The notes beneath the pieces are model-generated. The model worked only from the letters and a program-made list of their open reading frames with translations. It was not told the DNA's origin and did not search any database. DNA of 64,000 nucleotides from Taenia hydatigena (taxonomy: Eukaryota > Platyhelminthes > Cestoda > Cyclophyllidea > Taeniidae). Below, in pieces: positions 35,181-46,200 of the stretch (within the stretch, counting starts at the first letter, position 1; each line of letters opens with the position of its first letter). Position numbers and translations under genes: made by a program. The DNA lies in assembly GCA_036345935.2 (NCBI GenBank), contig JADWOT020000001.1:31377062-31441061 (forward strand). The letters run 5' to 3'.

Positions 35181-35330
35181 GTTGTAGTTCAGTGATGCTT
35201 ACGGCAATCGCGTCTGGACATGGTGTGCACCGCCTACACTGCGTGCCTGTAAGCCTAAGAATGCGCTTGCTTAACTAACCGAAATCGTTGTTTATACAAG
35301 TAGGCGATAAAAATGTGTGAAGTACATCGG
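35181..35330 (-). promoter_or_regulatory. Decayed promoter of the pseudogene, homologous to the intact gene's promoter
   Basis: Read on the minus strand it aligns without gaps to 36,546-36,665 (+). ACTTGTRTAAACAA is followed after equal spacing by the TATA position (TACAGGCA here, TATAAATA in the intact gene), then TAGGYGGTGCACACCAT, then 53 bases to the GAGCCTGG inside the signal-peptide codons in both. Confidence 0.7.
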
Positions 35331-36545
35331 ATACGCGATGCTGTGCAAATGGATTCGTCAGAGGGTTCACCTAAGCACTATGTTTCTAAGTTTAAAGCCA
35401 AAAGTCAAGAATATTACCTACTAGCTGCGAATACTCCAAATAACGCTAAATTTATCGAAAAATACTAGGACGCTATGCGCATAATTACAGTCTCATGTCA
35501 TCAGAAATAATTACTGAGTTCTGGATTCCTAAAATTTCACAACATCTTTCGGAGCACTTGATACAAGGAGTCTCCGCTAAAATCGTGGTACATGCTCGTT
35601 GGCGTAGTATCGGCCGTGAACAAATATGCAAATAAAATTAAACAAGAAAAACATTTATTTCATTACAGATGACACATGCGGGGCGGAAGGCATCAGACAG
35701 GAAAATCGTGCAAAGTAATGCTCTAAAGCCTAGACAATGCTCATTCGCAGACTGCTTTTCTGAGCTTCTAGACCGTTTTGCTGGAACAGTTATGCAAGAC
35801 GAACTAGCTTCCTCTAAACTATGACTTAAGACTGATGAAGTTGCAAAATTTAATGAGACATCGGAATGCTTTTCCTGCCGAACAGCGATTTTGCTGCGGA
35901 AAAGTCTAACAGAAGGTGTTCTGCAGTACTATTCATGATGAGGTGCAGCAGTGGAATTTGTCGTCACTTCCTGGTGATTAAGATCATCGTCATAACATTA
36001 CAGGTAGTGTCTAGATGGAATAATAAGGGAAATATTTTAAATCGGGTGAGTATTATAATTTTAGCTGCTTTAGTTACCATACTAATGACTGTGGTCGGTT
36101 TTGTTTATTTTCAATTTAAGGCATTCTTCACTCATAAGTCATTTAGGTGTCTTGGGGAGTAATTTCAACTCTACACTGCTTTTCCGCTTCGCACAAGTGT
36201 TCTTAGCTTTTTTTCTTTGCAAAGTAAGATATTCAGCGAAGCATACATCCCATTCACATCCATGGCAGTGGTTTTGTACTAACCTACATGCTGGTATCTC
36301 TGGATGAGTGAGAGATGGGATATTTTGCCTAACAGTAGTTACTCCGAACACAAGCAGAGGTTACAATTATAGGAATATTCGCTGATTTCAAAATGAATCA
36401 TAATTTTACTCTGATGTAAGGCTCACAACCCAGCGGACACACTGGAACTCTCATCAATACAAAAGTGCCCAAATGACGAGACCGATGTTATTTTCTTCAG
36501 ATTCTGCTATCCAAGACAATTGTAATGCAGCATCAAAACCACCCA
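35331..36545. other. Spacer between the divergent peptide gene and its pseudogene
   Basis: A/T-richer than its surroundings, with short frames only (for example 35,866-36,162 and 36,139-36,351) and no recognised domain. No family P or Q sequence was found, which makes this one of the few repeat-free stretches of the window. Confidence 0.45.
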
Positions 36546-36635
36546 CTTGTGTAAACAAGGCGATCGGAAAGTTAGTCGAGTGCATGGTGAAGCATATAAA
36601 TACGTGGCGTAGGTGGTGCACACCATTTACGTACC
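36546..36635 (+). promoter_or_regulatory. TATA promoter of the secreted cationic-peptide gene
   Basis: TATAAATA at 36,595-36,602 lies 64 bases before the ATG, which would put transcription start near 36,625-36,632 and give a short 5' leader. ACTTGTGTAAACAA (36,545-36,558) and GTAGGTGGTGCACACCAT (36,608-36,625) are also kept in the pseudogene. The promoter was therefore copied with the gene, and these strings may be functional elements. Confidence 0.6.
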
Positions 36636-36665
36636 CGGTCACCGTGAATACCATCAAAGCACAGA

Positions 36666-37010
36666 ATGCTATCACACTCGAGCCTGGTCTGTCTTCTTCT
36701 CCTTGCATTCGTCTCACATCGAGTGTCTCCTGCTGTTGTGCCAGATGGTGAGACTGCACGAAAATTTAAAGCGGACCTGTTTGAGACACTCGATTCCCCG
36801 AATGATGAGGTATTTACTGAATCAGAGGAAGATTTGTTGGCGGACCAACTCTATCAAACTGATGAGCGGAGGGATGTCCTCATGCCAGCTGGATGGCGTC
36901 GTTTTCGAGAAAGGCTAAGGCGTGCCTTCCAAAGGATCGGCGATGGCATCCGGAGGTTCCTCAGAAAGTATGGAGACGACATTATTCCCATCATCCTTCA
37001 AGGCCTTTGA
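36666..37010 (+). CDS. Secreted prepropeptide with cationic amphipathic helix (antimicrobial/host-defence-peptide-like)
   Basis: Single-exon frame of 114 residues with its own TATA box and poly(A) signal. Residues 1-23 are a signal peptide (SLVCLLLLAFVS core, cleavage likely after SPA). Residues 24-67 form an acidic propiece rich in Asp/Glu with no cysteine. ERR at 67-69 is a dibasic processing site. The rest (70-114) starts DVLMPAGW and is dominated by Arg: about +7 net from Gly76 to Leu114. Aromatic and aliphatic residues recur every 3-4 positions (W77, F80, L84, F88, I91, I95, F98), as in an amphipathic helix. KYG (101-103) then acts as a hinge to a hydrophobic tail, IIPIIL. A helix, KYG hinge and Ile/Pro tail resemble some mammalian cathelicidin peptides, but there is no cathelin domain, so convergence is more likely than homology. 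It is not an obvious trematode helminth defence molecule. A membrane-active or immunomodulatory role is inferred. The divergent pseudogene at 34.8-35.2 kb supports it as a real gene. Confidence 0.75.
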   Translation: MLSHSSLVCLLLLAFVSHRVSPAVVPDGETARKFKADLFETLDSPNDEVFTESEEDLLADQLYQTDERRDVLMPAGWRRFRERLRRAFQRIGDGIRRFLRKYGDDIIPIILQGL

Positions 37011-37099
37011 AGACTATGCCGGAGGGGTGTGCAGGTGTTTGCAAATAGCTTGACTCTGTGTCGCTGTAAGCTCATTCTGCTAGAGAGCTTCTTCATTGA

Positions 37100-37105
37100 A
37101 TTAAA
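37100..37105 (+). terminator. Candidate poly(A) signal of the peptide gene
   Basis: ATTAAA lies about 90 bases after the TGA stop of the peptide gene, which suits a short 3' UTR. No AATAAA is closer. Confidence 0.45.
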
Positions 37106-38029
37106 GGGAATTTCAGTAGTGTGCGATGATGAGATGTTGAGACTTCTAAATATATCCATGCATGTATGGCTTATCCCATTTCTAATTGGGACGATCTGGT
37201 GATGCAGACTACCATGAAGTTTAATCTTAAATTAATTGTTAGGAAGGATGGTGTATGCTCTAAATATTTATAAACAGCTCTCCTGTTTCTTTTTCCATTA
37301 CGAATATATTGACAGTGGCTCTAAGGTCACCGCGATAACTACTGTTGCAATGAAGGCTGAGATAAATGAAAATAATGGTTAATTTAAGATAAATGTTGCT
37401 GAGACCCAAACCTGTGACCATTTACAATAGCAGGGCTACCAGAATCAAGTCAAATTATGACATCAACTTAAGCTTTGAGCACCGCATAATGAGAAGCAAT
37501 GGAATGAAACTACCTTTGATGGAATATGGGCCCATTAGACTGATCAGCCACGGGTGTAGTGGCATTAACGGAAATCGTGTGTAAACATAGGAATCGCGGC
37601 CTGAACCTTGCATGAATATGCTCAGTTAAGTATTTGATTGTTCTTCTAAAACCATCGTTTGTACACGCAGGTGGACCGAATAAATATAATTAAGCCTTGG
37701 AGAGGAGACACCGTAGAACACAAGTAAGCCAACGTCAGCCGGTACCCGGTAGTACTAATGAATGCGTAAACATCACTGCATTATGGTGAGCCTTGCAAGT
37801 GCAAGTGACCGGCACAAGCGTTTATACGCTAATTTGAACGGCCAGAATGACCATCGCATCATTCGCCATGCCAACAATTCTAAAGTGGCTTCCTCATGTC
37901 GGCACATTCAATATTTGTCCTTTAGGGAAGTAAAGGACTCACCAAACCACCGTCACAACACCGGTGAAAAGTGCTTCTCGCCTGCTCTGACTCTTCTCAT
38001 TTTAAGAAAATAAAGCTGTGGTAAAGAAG
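37106..38029. other. No gene recognised
   Basis: Short frames at 37,393-37,584 and 37,762-38,013 lack recognisable motifs. No repeat match until the family Q fragment at about 38,030. Confidence 0.45.
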
Positions 38030-38530
38030 GAGGAGAGAGTTTGCAAATGCAATTACAGAAACCAACAAACCGATTAGAATGTGTGGCAGACTCGGTTTCA
38101 TATCTTTAGAGCGAGCAGAGTGAAAGCAGGCAGCGAGCAAACTTCATTGGTGACTATGAGTGGGGCTAGTTGATGAGTATAAAGCTAATTTAGGAAGTAT
38201 ATTTCTTTTTCAAAGGAAGATCACTACGTTTTTACATAGAGAACCTTAAATGCTGAACGCTCCTCGCCTTGCAACGAAGACTGCTTGGTCATGCATGCAT
38301 ATTGCAAGTCTGCCGACACACCGAATAGACTGGCCAGCCATCCTCATTGGTGGATGATGCGGTAGTCAATCTGGCTATTTAAATAAGCTGAACAGCAGCA
38401 GCACCAGCCACAGAGACAGCGATGCACAGTACCACCGTCAAGCCTTCTCTCGACATGATAATCCTCATCAAGTTACCTCGTTGGTCAAGTTGAAGGTGAT
38501 GGAGAATGTCGTCTGCCTGTATTCAAGCTA
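38030..38530 (+). repeat. Family Q block I fragment
   Basis: Aligns with 6,700-7,090: GAACGCTCCTCGCC...AACGAAGACT, CATTGGTGGATGATG, CACAGAGACAGCGA, CATCAAGTTACCTCGTT, GGTGATGGAGAATGTCG..TGCCTG and AAGCTACTC.TTTCGGG. The next 200 bases continue like 28,400-28,560 (GTGCCTCAGCCAATGTGGATGG). Confidence 0.6.
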
Positions 38531-39108
38531 CTCATTTCGGGGAAATGACGGCCGAGCAAGGGCAGGTGAACTCATGCCTCTTACCCAACTTTGCGGACAT
38601 GTTGGTACATCACTGCTGGCGTTGCAGCTATAAATTTCACGAAGAGGAAGCAGTGCCCCTCTGGAAGCTGTGCCTCAGCCAATGTGGATGGAGACCGCAA
38701 GCATGACGATGGCCTTGTCACTGTGGCAGCGGTAACAAGATGCGATTGCAGCGTTACATCAACACCGCTGGCTGCATCACCTATTTGAGGCAACCGATTG
38801 AGGTGTAGTGGCAGAGTCAGTTTAAGGGAAGGATCTCAACACGATGAGCCAGACGGGTCGGCAGAAGTAATTACACAAGAAAATGGTATTTCGGACTCTC
38901 GACGGGCAATGTGTGGTTCGAATTGTCAACCGAGGCCCTTGCTTCCTCCTCCTCCTACATCACACATGCAAAAGCTGCCTCTCGTTGCCGATAAAACGGC
39001 GGTGAACCCTCATAAATGCTTTTGTCTTCTCACCTAAATGCGTTCACTTCGTGCATGAGTGCTATCGACATTCAAGCTTAACCGGATCCCTTCCACACTC
39101 TACAATGA
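38531..39108. other. Diverged repeat tail, no gene recognised
   Basis: The AGCCAATGTGGATGGAGACCGCAAGCATG region near 38,680 resembles block H. Downstream of 38,800 nothing is identified. Confidence 0.35.
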
Positions 39109-39680
39109 TTATGCCAAATTCTGCATATGTGGCATTTGAAGTCCTTGTAATTTGTGTACAGCCAAGTTGATTGCTTTGTAGTACTTCAGCGATGTGACAA
39201 ACATGCAGGGGAGGCCAAAATGCGTAAAGCAATTTCCTATTCGAAAATGTCCTCTCGTTACGGAAATGTAGGAATAGCGAAGTGGCTGGCTCATTGCTCG
39301 TAAGAGCAACGACGAGGATTTAAAATTTGCGTGAGTCGCTGTGGGTAGCCTAGGCAAGGTGGTGCCTGAGGTCCAGATGGCCGCAGTGAACATGGACCGA
39401 AAACAACAAATCCAAACAAATAATGTTATGCTTAATATAAGCCTCTCTTCAACCCCAATTAAACTTGCGGGACCTTGGTAATTCGTGTGATGAGTGTGCG
39501 TGATAGGCCGGGGTGAGGGGAGCGAATGGTCAAAGAAGAAGAGATATGAGAGAAAATGTGGCAATACGATCCGAAGCTGGGGAGAAGAAGAGCGTCTAGC
39601 AACGTGTGCATAGATTTGAATGCACAAATTTGCCAATCGTGGGATTAATGCATTCACTAAATTGAAGGCCACAAGATAAG
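39109..39680 (-). repeat. Family L repeat, copy 1, with the longest open frame in the window
   Basis: The minus strand is open for 187 residues but contains no recognisable domain, and its composition is not clearly protein-like. It aligns with 63,140-63,490 (+): TTTTCTC.CAT.TCTCTTCTT..TTGACC, GAGGCTT.TATTAAGCA, CGGTCCATG.TC and TTGCTCTTACGAGCAAT.AGCCA. In the second copy the equivalent frame is not kept. I read this as non-coding repeat that happens to be open, not as a gene. Confidence 0.5.
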
Positions 39681-40329
39681 TAGTGACATTCTACTAAATA
39701 TCTTGTTAAACGGTTGGACGCTCTCGATTTACGGTGCACCACCTAACATTTGTCGACTTGATGGCGGCTTGTCGAGTTTGTCCAAGTATTTGATGTCTGT
39801 TTCGGTGATAATCGTCACCTAGAAACACTCCTTCTGGAAAATTCTAGACAGTGCAACACTTTCAATTGATTTTACACTGGTAAAATTGGCACTAGACAGC
39901 TTCTGGTGTCAAAAGCTCGAAATTACATCTTGGAAACTTGGCAAGGTGTACCGGTCGGTGTTTGAACAACCCGCACAACAACTGCTCGAATTTCGATCAA
40001 CCCGTCTGGTGATGATGGCTACTACCACGATGATGGCCTCCGTGATGGTGATTGAGGCCTGTTGAGGGACAAGCAATAACAGGAGGTCACGTTCCAGTCT
40101 TCATCGTCACTATCGCTGAAATTGCTGTTGCTGACTGGGAGTAGATAAGCAATGACATGCTTCCAAATAGCAAATAACTCTAACGGTTTTGCCATCATGT
40201 GGTGATAAATGTCTGGCAGCGTCTTAGCTTCGACACACTTGCTCTGCTGAGCCATTCTCGTGATCAGACGATGGGCGTTCAGAAGACATGGTTCTCGTTA
40301 AGGAAGGGAACTAAATCCATATAGGCAAG
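39681..40329. other. No gene recognised
   Basis: A minus-strand frame at 40,022-40,255 has an SNSNFSDSDDEDWN acidic patch but no start context, splice site or family resemblance that I can support. Confidence 0.35.
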
Positions 40330-43210
40330 GATAATTTCCAAGCAGTGTAAGGCTACTTCCGTTCTCTTGCAGTGAGTAGAGTAGGGAATCAAAGGACAAG
40401 AAGGAAGAGATCAACGCAAACTCCATTGTACACATTTTTGGACTATGCTGGTAAACGTCTTGCCTTGCAAATGAAAACGGTTACGAAGAAGGTGCCCCAA
40501 TCTGCATGGAGGATGGCATTCCCTCAATTTGGGTAAAAACCGTTTGAAAGTGACTTTAGCAGGGTGCGTTATCATTATATCCCAATTTAGTTGTACTCGG
40601 TGATTGTCCAGTCATGATGCAGGAGTTGTCAGCTCATCCGCGTTTTTCTCATGTCGTCAACCCCATCGTTATGTATTCACGCATTGTGACTGCAACGCAT
40701 CAGGCCAGGTCTAACATGTGGCCCACTCACACTTCCAGGTATCGACCACGTGATAACCGGTTGACTAACTTGCCACTCGTTCCTGATGTGTCAAATCGGA
40801 GGATTCGAATCCTTTAGTTAGACGGAATTGGGTACATTGGGCTACTGCTATTATGCGCCGTGGTAGCTGTGAGCAGAAATTTCTAAGCGATGATGGAACA
40901 AAGCATCCAAAAAAAGATATTGCTTTTCCTTACTTGACAGCTTTGAGCGACTGCAAGACGTCAACAAGTTTGCGAGAAGCATCTCGTGATGCACTCAAGC
41001 CCTCCGAGGTGACCTGGTAGGAACGCATGCCTTAAGGGTGTGCACAAGGCACAAGGTCCCTGTCTTGCGTTTAGCTGTACGATGAGCAATCCGTGGTTGT
41101 GTAAAGGATGAGTCAAGTATCAATAGACTTGACTTTTCAAAGGCACATCTACCAGCCTCGATGAATATCAGACCTCGTCCAACTTTGCCCTTACAAGCAT
41201 CCCGTCGGCTTTACTGTCGCAGTACCTTGCATCAGTGATATCCACAGAGGTGTCCCCCTGACCTAAGCAAGTCCTCGTTACCTCGATGGTGGCACACGCA
41301 CTAGGTAGATAAGAGACAGAAAGAAACAAATATGGCGAATCTTTTCTGCTTCAAGCCACGAGCCGCACACACACACTTGTTTTCCCATGCAAATAAACAA
41401 GTGAATTGACTGAATGACGAATAGGCACGGATAGACGCCTCGCAGATAAATTCGTTGTCTGACCTCATCACCGAGCCAATGATTTGTTGGAAGAGCTCTA
41501 TAGCTGACTCATCGATCGTCAAGGCAATGATGACATGACTCTGTCGCAGAGAAATTGTCGATTTTCGACAACTTTAACTAACCAACGGAAAGGTGGCACA
41601 CATCTACGCCAACTTCAAACACTACACCATGGACTGGAACGCTTGGGCCAGTTCCAAGGTGAACTGAAAGCTTAAATGTTCGCCCTCCTCGCCTGACTTA
41701 AGAGGCGTACCTGGATGTCCATAGAGGAGTGCAATTACAGTCAACCCGCACAGAAGTTTAAAGAGCACTCGTTAATCACACCTCGTCACGATAAAGAGAA
41801 CGCTCAGTCTCCAACCTCTGAGATTCTGGCACCCACTGTGGACTGAAGGACGAGGTGTATCGCCTCCAATTTTCCTAACGCCCTTAAGGTTACCTTTGAA
41901 GAGTCGCGTTCTTGTATTCTCAGCCGGTTCAACTGACGACTAAAGTGAGAAGTGGAATCCAATGTCAAATGTAAGGAATGTCCATTTTGGAATATCAGCA
42001 AGTAAGAGAGGAGTGAATGGAAGTCATTATTTGCTAACTCTCGTGTGTGCATCACTAGTGTTAATTAGTCACTTCCCATTCTGATCGAAATCAGTTATTG
42101 CTATACCATTCTGCGTCCCTCGTTGACTTGCAGACCTGCGGTCTAATCAGTGTCTGCGGCCCCACTTTAATCAGCAGCTACCCAGTGCACTGAATTACTG
42201 ATGGCTCAGTACCTGCCCCTTTTGTCTATTCAGCAAACTTGCCATGCTCTCAACAAGCTTACAGCCAGCCAGCTAGCCACGCTGGCAATCAAGTGAGAAA
42301 GGAAGTAAAATTTTAAACTTGCTATAGCGTAAATTGTTGACTGACTGACTAGTCCATCAACCAGCCAAGTGACCATTCAACTGACCAATAGCCCCAATAA
42401 GACTTATCTTTTGGCATGTATTGATGATTGTGATGATATCGACGGCAATTGACAACTTAGATGGACAACGCTCTCTGCCAGAGTTCGTTGGAGCTTCACT
42501 CAGCCTGTCACTCGGTCGCACAAGTTGGTGAGTGAGTGGCTAGTCAAAGAAGCAAACGAAGTGAACAGCCGCCTGGCCACCAGCTAGCGATTGTGTTATT
42601 GTGTCAATATTCCCTAGGTTGCGTCGCCACCACCATTGGAATTTGGGAACTCGAGATGTGTTTACTCCACCGCCCAATGGTGGCGAAGCTGCAGATCATT
42701 AAGTTCCTAATTGCAACTCCTATGTCCAATACAATTGTGGCGCATTTTAAGCTATGGGACGGCTTCTTATCTCGAGGCGTTCGCTTGACTCACTTAATCT
42801 CCACTGTGAGGCATGTCTACCCCAGTGAAACCCGAATCCATTTGAGATGGAGTTGCCGGTGCTGCATTTTCTGGCTAGCTTTTAGTGATTTAAAACTGTT
42901 GTTGTCCTTGTCAACTTCCAATGAGTTTACTGGTGGAATGACTGTAGGTAGCCGGATTGCTGAGAGATCAACTGCTCCAGGTATTACGATCAGGATAGTT
43001 TCGTGCAGACAGTGTCCTAAAAATTACTTGCCTTTAGAGAAGTGATCGACAAGGTGGAATCGTGCTAATGAAATTCATTCAACCTGAGGTAATCACCCCT
43101 CTGTGCCCATGCCGACATACTGGCTGTGCAGCTACCTTTGTTTGGCTTGCCAATGAAGTCATCCCGATGACACTTTGTCAGGTCTGAGTCACTGAACGCG
43201 AGAGCATTTG
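40330..43210 (+). repeat. Family P, longest direct copy (leading block, B, A, C, D, E)
   Basis: 40,335-41,330 follows 15,500-16,520. Block B is shortened (41,340-41,420), block A is at 41,600-41,820, C and D at 42,020-42,420 (TTGACTGACTGACTAGTCCATC), and block E at 42,540-43,200. Block E is open for 169 residues on the plus strand (SRGVRLTHLISTVRHV, TVGSRIAERSTAPG). The same residues recur on the minus strand at 49.2-49.7 kb and 57.5-57.9 kb, so E was once coding or is a slowly changing block. Confidence 0.65.
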
Positions 43211-46200
43211 GCTAGTGAGAGAGGTAGACGACAATTCGATGCTGAAAAGTAAAGTGAACTGGAGGAGACAACTGTTGTGCATAGTGTTAGTTCCAGTGGA
43301 TTATACGCATCACTTACTGTTTCCTTCTCCTATTCATACCACTAATCCCGACCACCTCCTACAGGTGACTATCATGCCCCTCTCACCTACTCACCTACCC
43401 ACCCAAAGAGCTATTGCTTATCCCATTCCTTTTGACCCAATGCTTTCTAATATGGGTAATCAAAATTAGCATTTGACGTGACCAAAACTTTACATAAGTC
43501 ATGCCACTATGCCAGAGTGAAAAGGGACGAAAGGTAAGGAGCACGAACAACCGAGCAGCAGGAAAAGTAAAGCACAAACAGTATCGAGGTTAATTTGAAT
43601 TGACAGTAAAACCTCTACTGTCACTATGTCACCAGTTAGACTGCATTGCGACAGCAGTTCTCTAGTGCAAGGACTAGTGCGTGCAGGAGATGGCTGCGAA
43701 GACTATTTCATCCTCCGGCAGCGGTATCGCCAAGTCACCGAAACGTGAACCCTGCGACGATGTGGCTGCCTCGTCTGCCGTCGACGGCAAAACGAGAATC
43801 TGAATATGAATTGCGCGCGTGACAGCGCCTAGTGATCCGATCGTGCCGGAGGCAAGTAAATAAATAACAAGAGACTTCGTGGACTATGTGCCTACACTCT
43901 GCTCATTGCGATGCTTTCATTTTATTACTTGGGGAGTTCCCTTTCAAGTGATGCGATCAAAGTCAAATTGGGTGTTGTTTAAACAGACACTACACAGGAC
44001 TGACGAGCACTGAGACGAAAAAGACTTCATTATACTTGTTCTCTTTTGTTCCCAGTTGGTCATTAAGACTGCGAAGATTACGAGGACGCGCTTGGGTCCA
44101 AATGACACCCCTATGTATCACTCATTCTAGAAGTGTGCGCATCGACATGAGACGGTGAAATTTACTAGATGATTGTGATGACGAAGTTCATAGAGTCTCA
44201 AGCATTTTTGAGGCATCGATCCGCTCCGGAACCAAGGTGACAATCGCTGTGTGTCGAATCTCTCCCACATTGCGAAGGAAACGTTAGCGGTGGAGACAAC
44301 TCGGAGGATCAAAATCGAATAACGAGTATAGCAAACCTGCCTGTTTAAGTAGACAAGTTGTACAACCATCACTTGTTTATTGATGGGCCACAAATAGATG
44401 TCAAAAGGAAGGAGACACACCATGATTGCAGATGTGACTTGTAAACGGTCTCGATCCACATCAACTGAGAGGTGGCTACCCCAAGCGTAAGGCTGTTGCA
44501 GTATCAGAAGCTGTGTGTCGAAACATTCGCAAAGACCTGTAACGAAACAGATTTTGTCTTTTCTTACTTGACCTTCACTCTCTCAAAACGAGTAGGTTGA
44601 ATGACGATACGACTTACAGATTGATCGTAGTTGCATAGAAAATCAAAAAAAAGGGTTGAATTTGAAGAGAGTTGACTTACTGGCGTAATTACCTTCCCTA
44701 CTTATGCCGGCATGCCAGCTGCGCAGCCACCTTTGCTTGGCCTGCCACAGATGCCATTTCGACGACTCTGTGCAAGGCCTGAAGCCATCGAATGTGAGAG
44801 CATTTGGCTAGTGAAAGAGGTAGAGCATGGTCTGATACTAAGATGTGAAGTGAATTTAAGAGAAGACAACTGTTGTGCATAGTTTTAATTCTAGTCGATT
44901 TTACGTGTCACTGTCACCATTGTGACAGTGCATCAATCGCAAGTGTGGTGTGGACATGGGAGGTATCAGTTTGACAGCTTCCATCCACGCTGTAGTGTTC
45001 GGCACTTACCTGAGTCGGGTGCATCGCACTAAGAAATCGTCGGCGTAAACCGAAACCACTTTAGTCTGCAATGAAGGCGATTGTGAATTGCTCGTATCGT
45101 GCTGATTCCCTCTGCGGCTGCACGCTAATCACAGCCAACAGATCCAGAGATGCTGATGCGGTCGATGCTAGAGTGTACTCAAGAGGCTATGTTCGGGCCC
45201 ACTCACCCTCTCATTCCCCTCCTCGTTTCATCGATCCCGACCACCTCCAACAGACGACTATCGCTTTCTTTACACCTACTCACCTACGCACCCAAAGCGC
45301 CACCACTTATCCCATTTGCCTTTATCCGCTACTTCCTGAAAAGAGTAATAAAATTGGCACTTTATGTGGCCAAAACTTTATTTAGGCATACCACCATGCC
45401 AGAGTGATAGGAGCTAGAAGATGAGGAGTACGGGCAACCAAGCAGCAGAAAGTGGAAAGGAAAACAGTATCAAAGTTAATTTGAATTGTCAATGATACCT
45501 ATGCTGTCAACATGAAATTAGTTTTACTGCGTTGAGACAGCAGTCAATTAATGCAGAGACTCAGTACGTGCAGAAGAAGGCTGCGCAGACTGATTCGCTT
45601 TCCAACAGCGCCATCACCATGTCACCAAAGCATGAACCTTGTGGCGATGTAGCTGCCTCATCTATCTTCGACGAGAAGACAAGGACTTGAGGTTGAATCA
45701 CGAGCGTTCTGGAAGCGAATGAATGAATGATAGGAGATTTTGCGGTTTTATTTGATCTCACTCCAGTCGTTCCAAGGGCGTGAATGTCAAGAAGGAGAGA
45801 TGAACGCCAAACTGACCACGCGCTTTGCGATCCCACCTTGCCACGACCTGAGCAGACACCAACTAGAGGGACTTCAGTGCATTATTTGGAGTGTTCTCTT
45901 TCAAGTGCTGCGATTGGTGTCATTTGTTGAAACGGGCGCCACAAAGGACTCTCAACAGACAAAAGACCGAAAGATTCCGGCTTACTTGCTCTTTTCCGTC
46001 TATCCTGCTCCTGGTTGACCCCTAAGGCCATGACGGTTGCAAGGACTCGCTTGGGTCGAAGAAACATCTCTGTAGATATCACTCATGCGGGAAGTGAACG
46101 TATCGACATGAGGCGTTAAATTTTACTTGATGGTCGCAAGGGCGAATTTGAGCCAGGTCTAAAAGTTCCCGAGGCTGCAAGCTACTTTTGAATCAAGGAG

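Noticed and set aside
34819..35187. 122-residue plus-strand frame
   Set aside because: It is the antisense shadow of the decayed peptide paralogue on the minus strand, and its composition (Ser/Thr-rich, no motif) fits a shadow.
40790..40815. GGATTCGAATCC resembling a tRNA B box, considered for a tRNA or SINE
   Set aside because: No A box at the right distance, no cloverleaf, and the equivalent position varies in the other family P copies (near 11,930 and 15,965).
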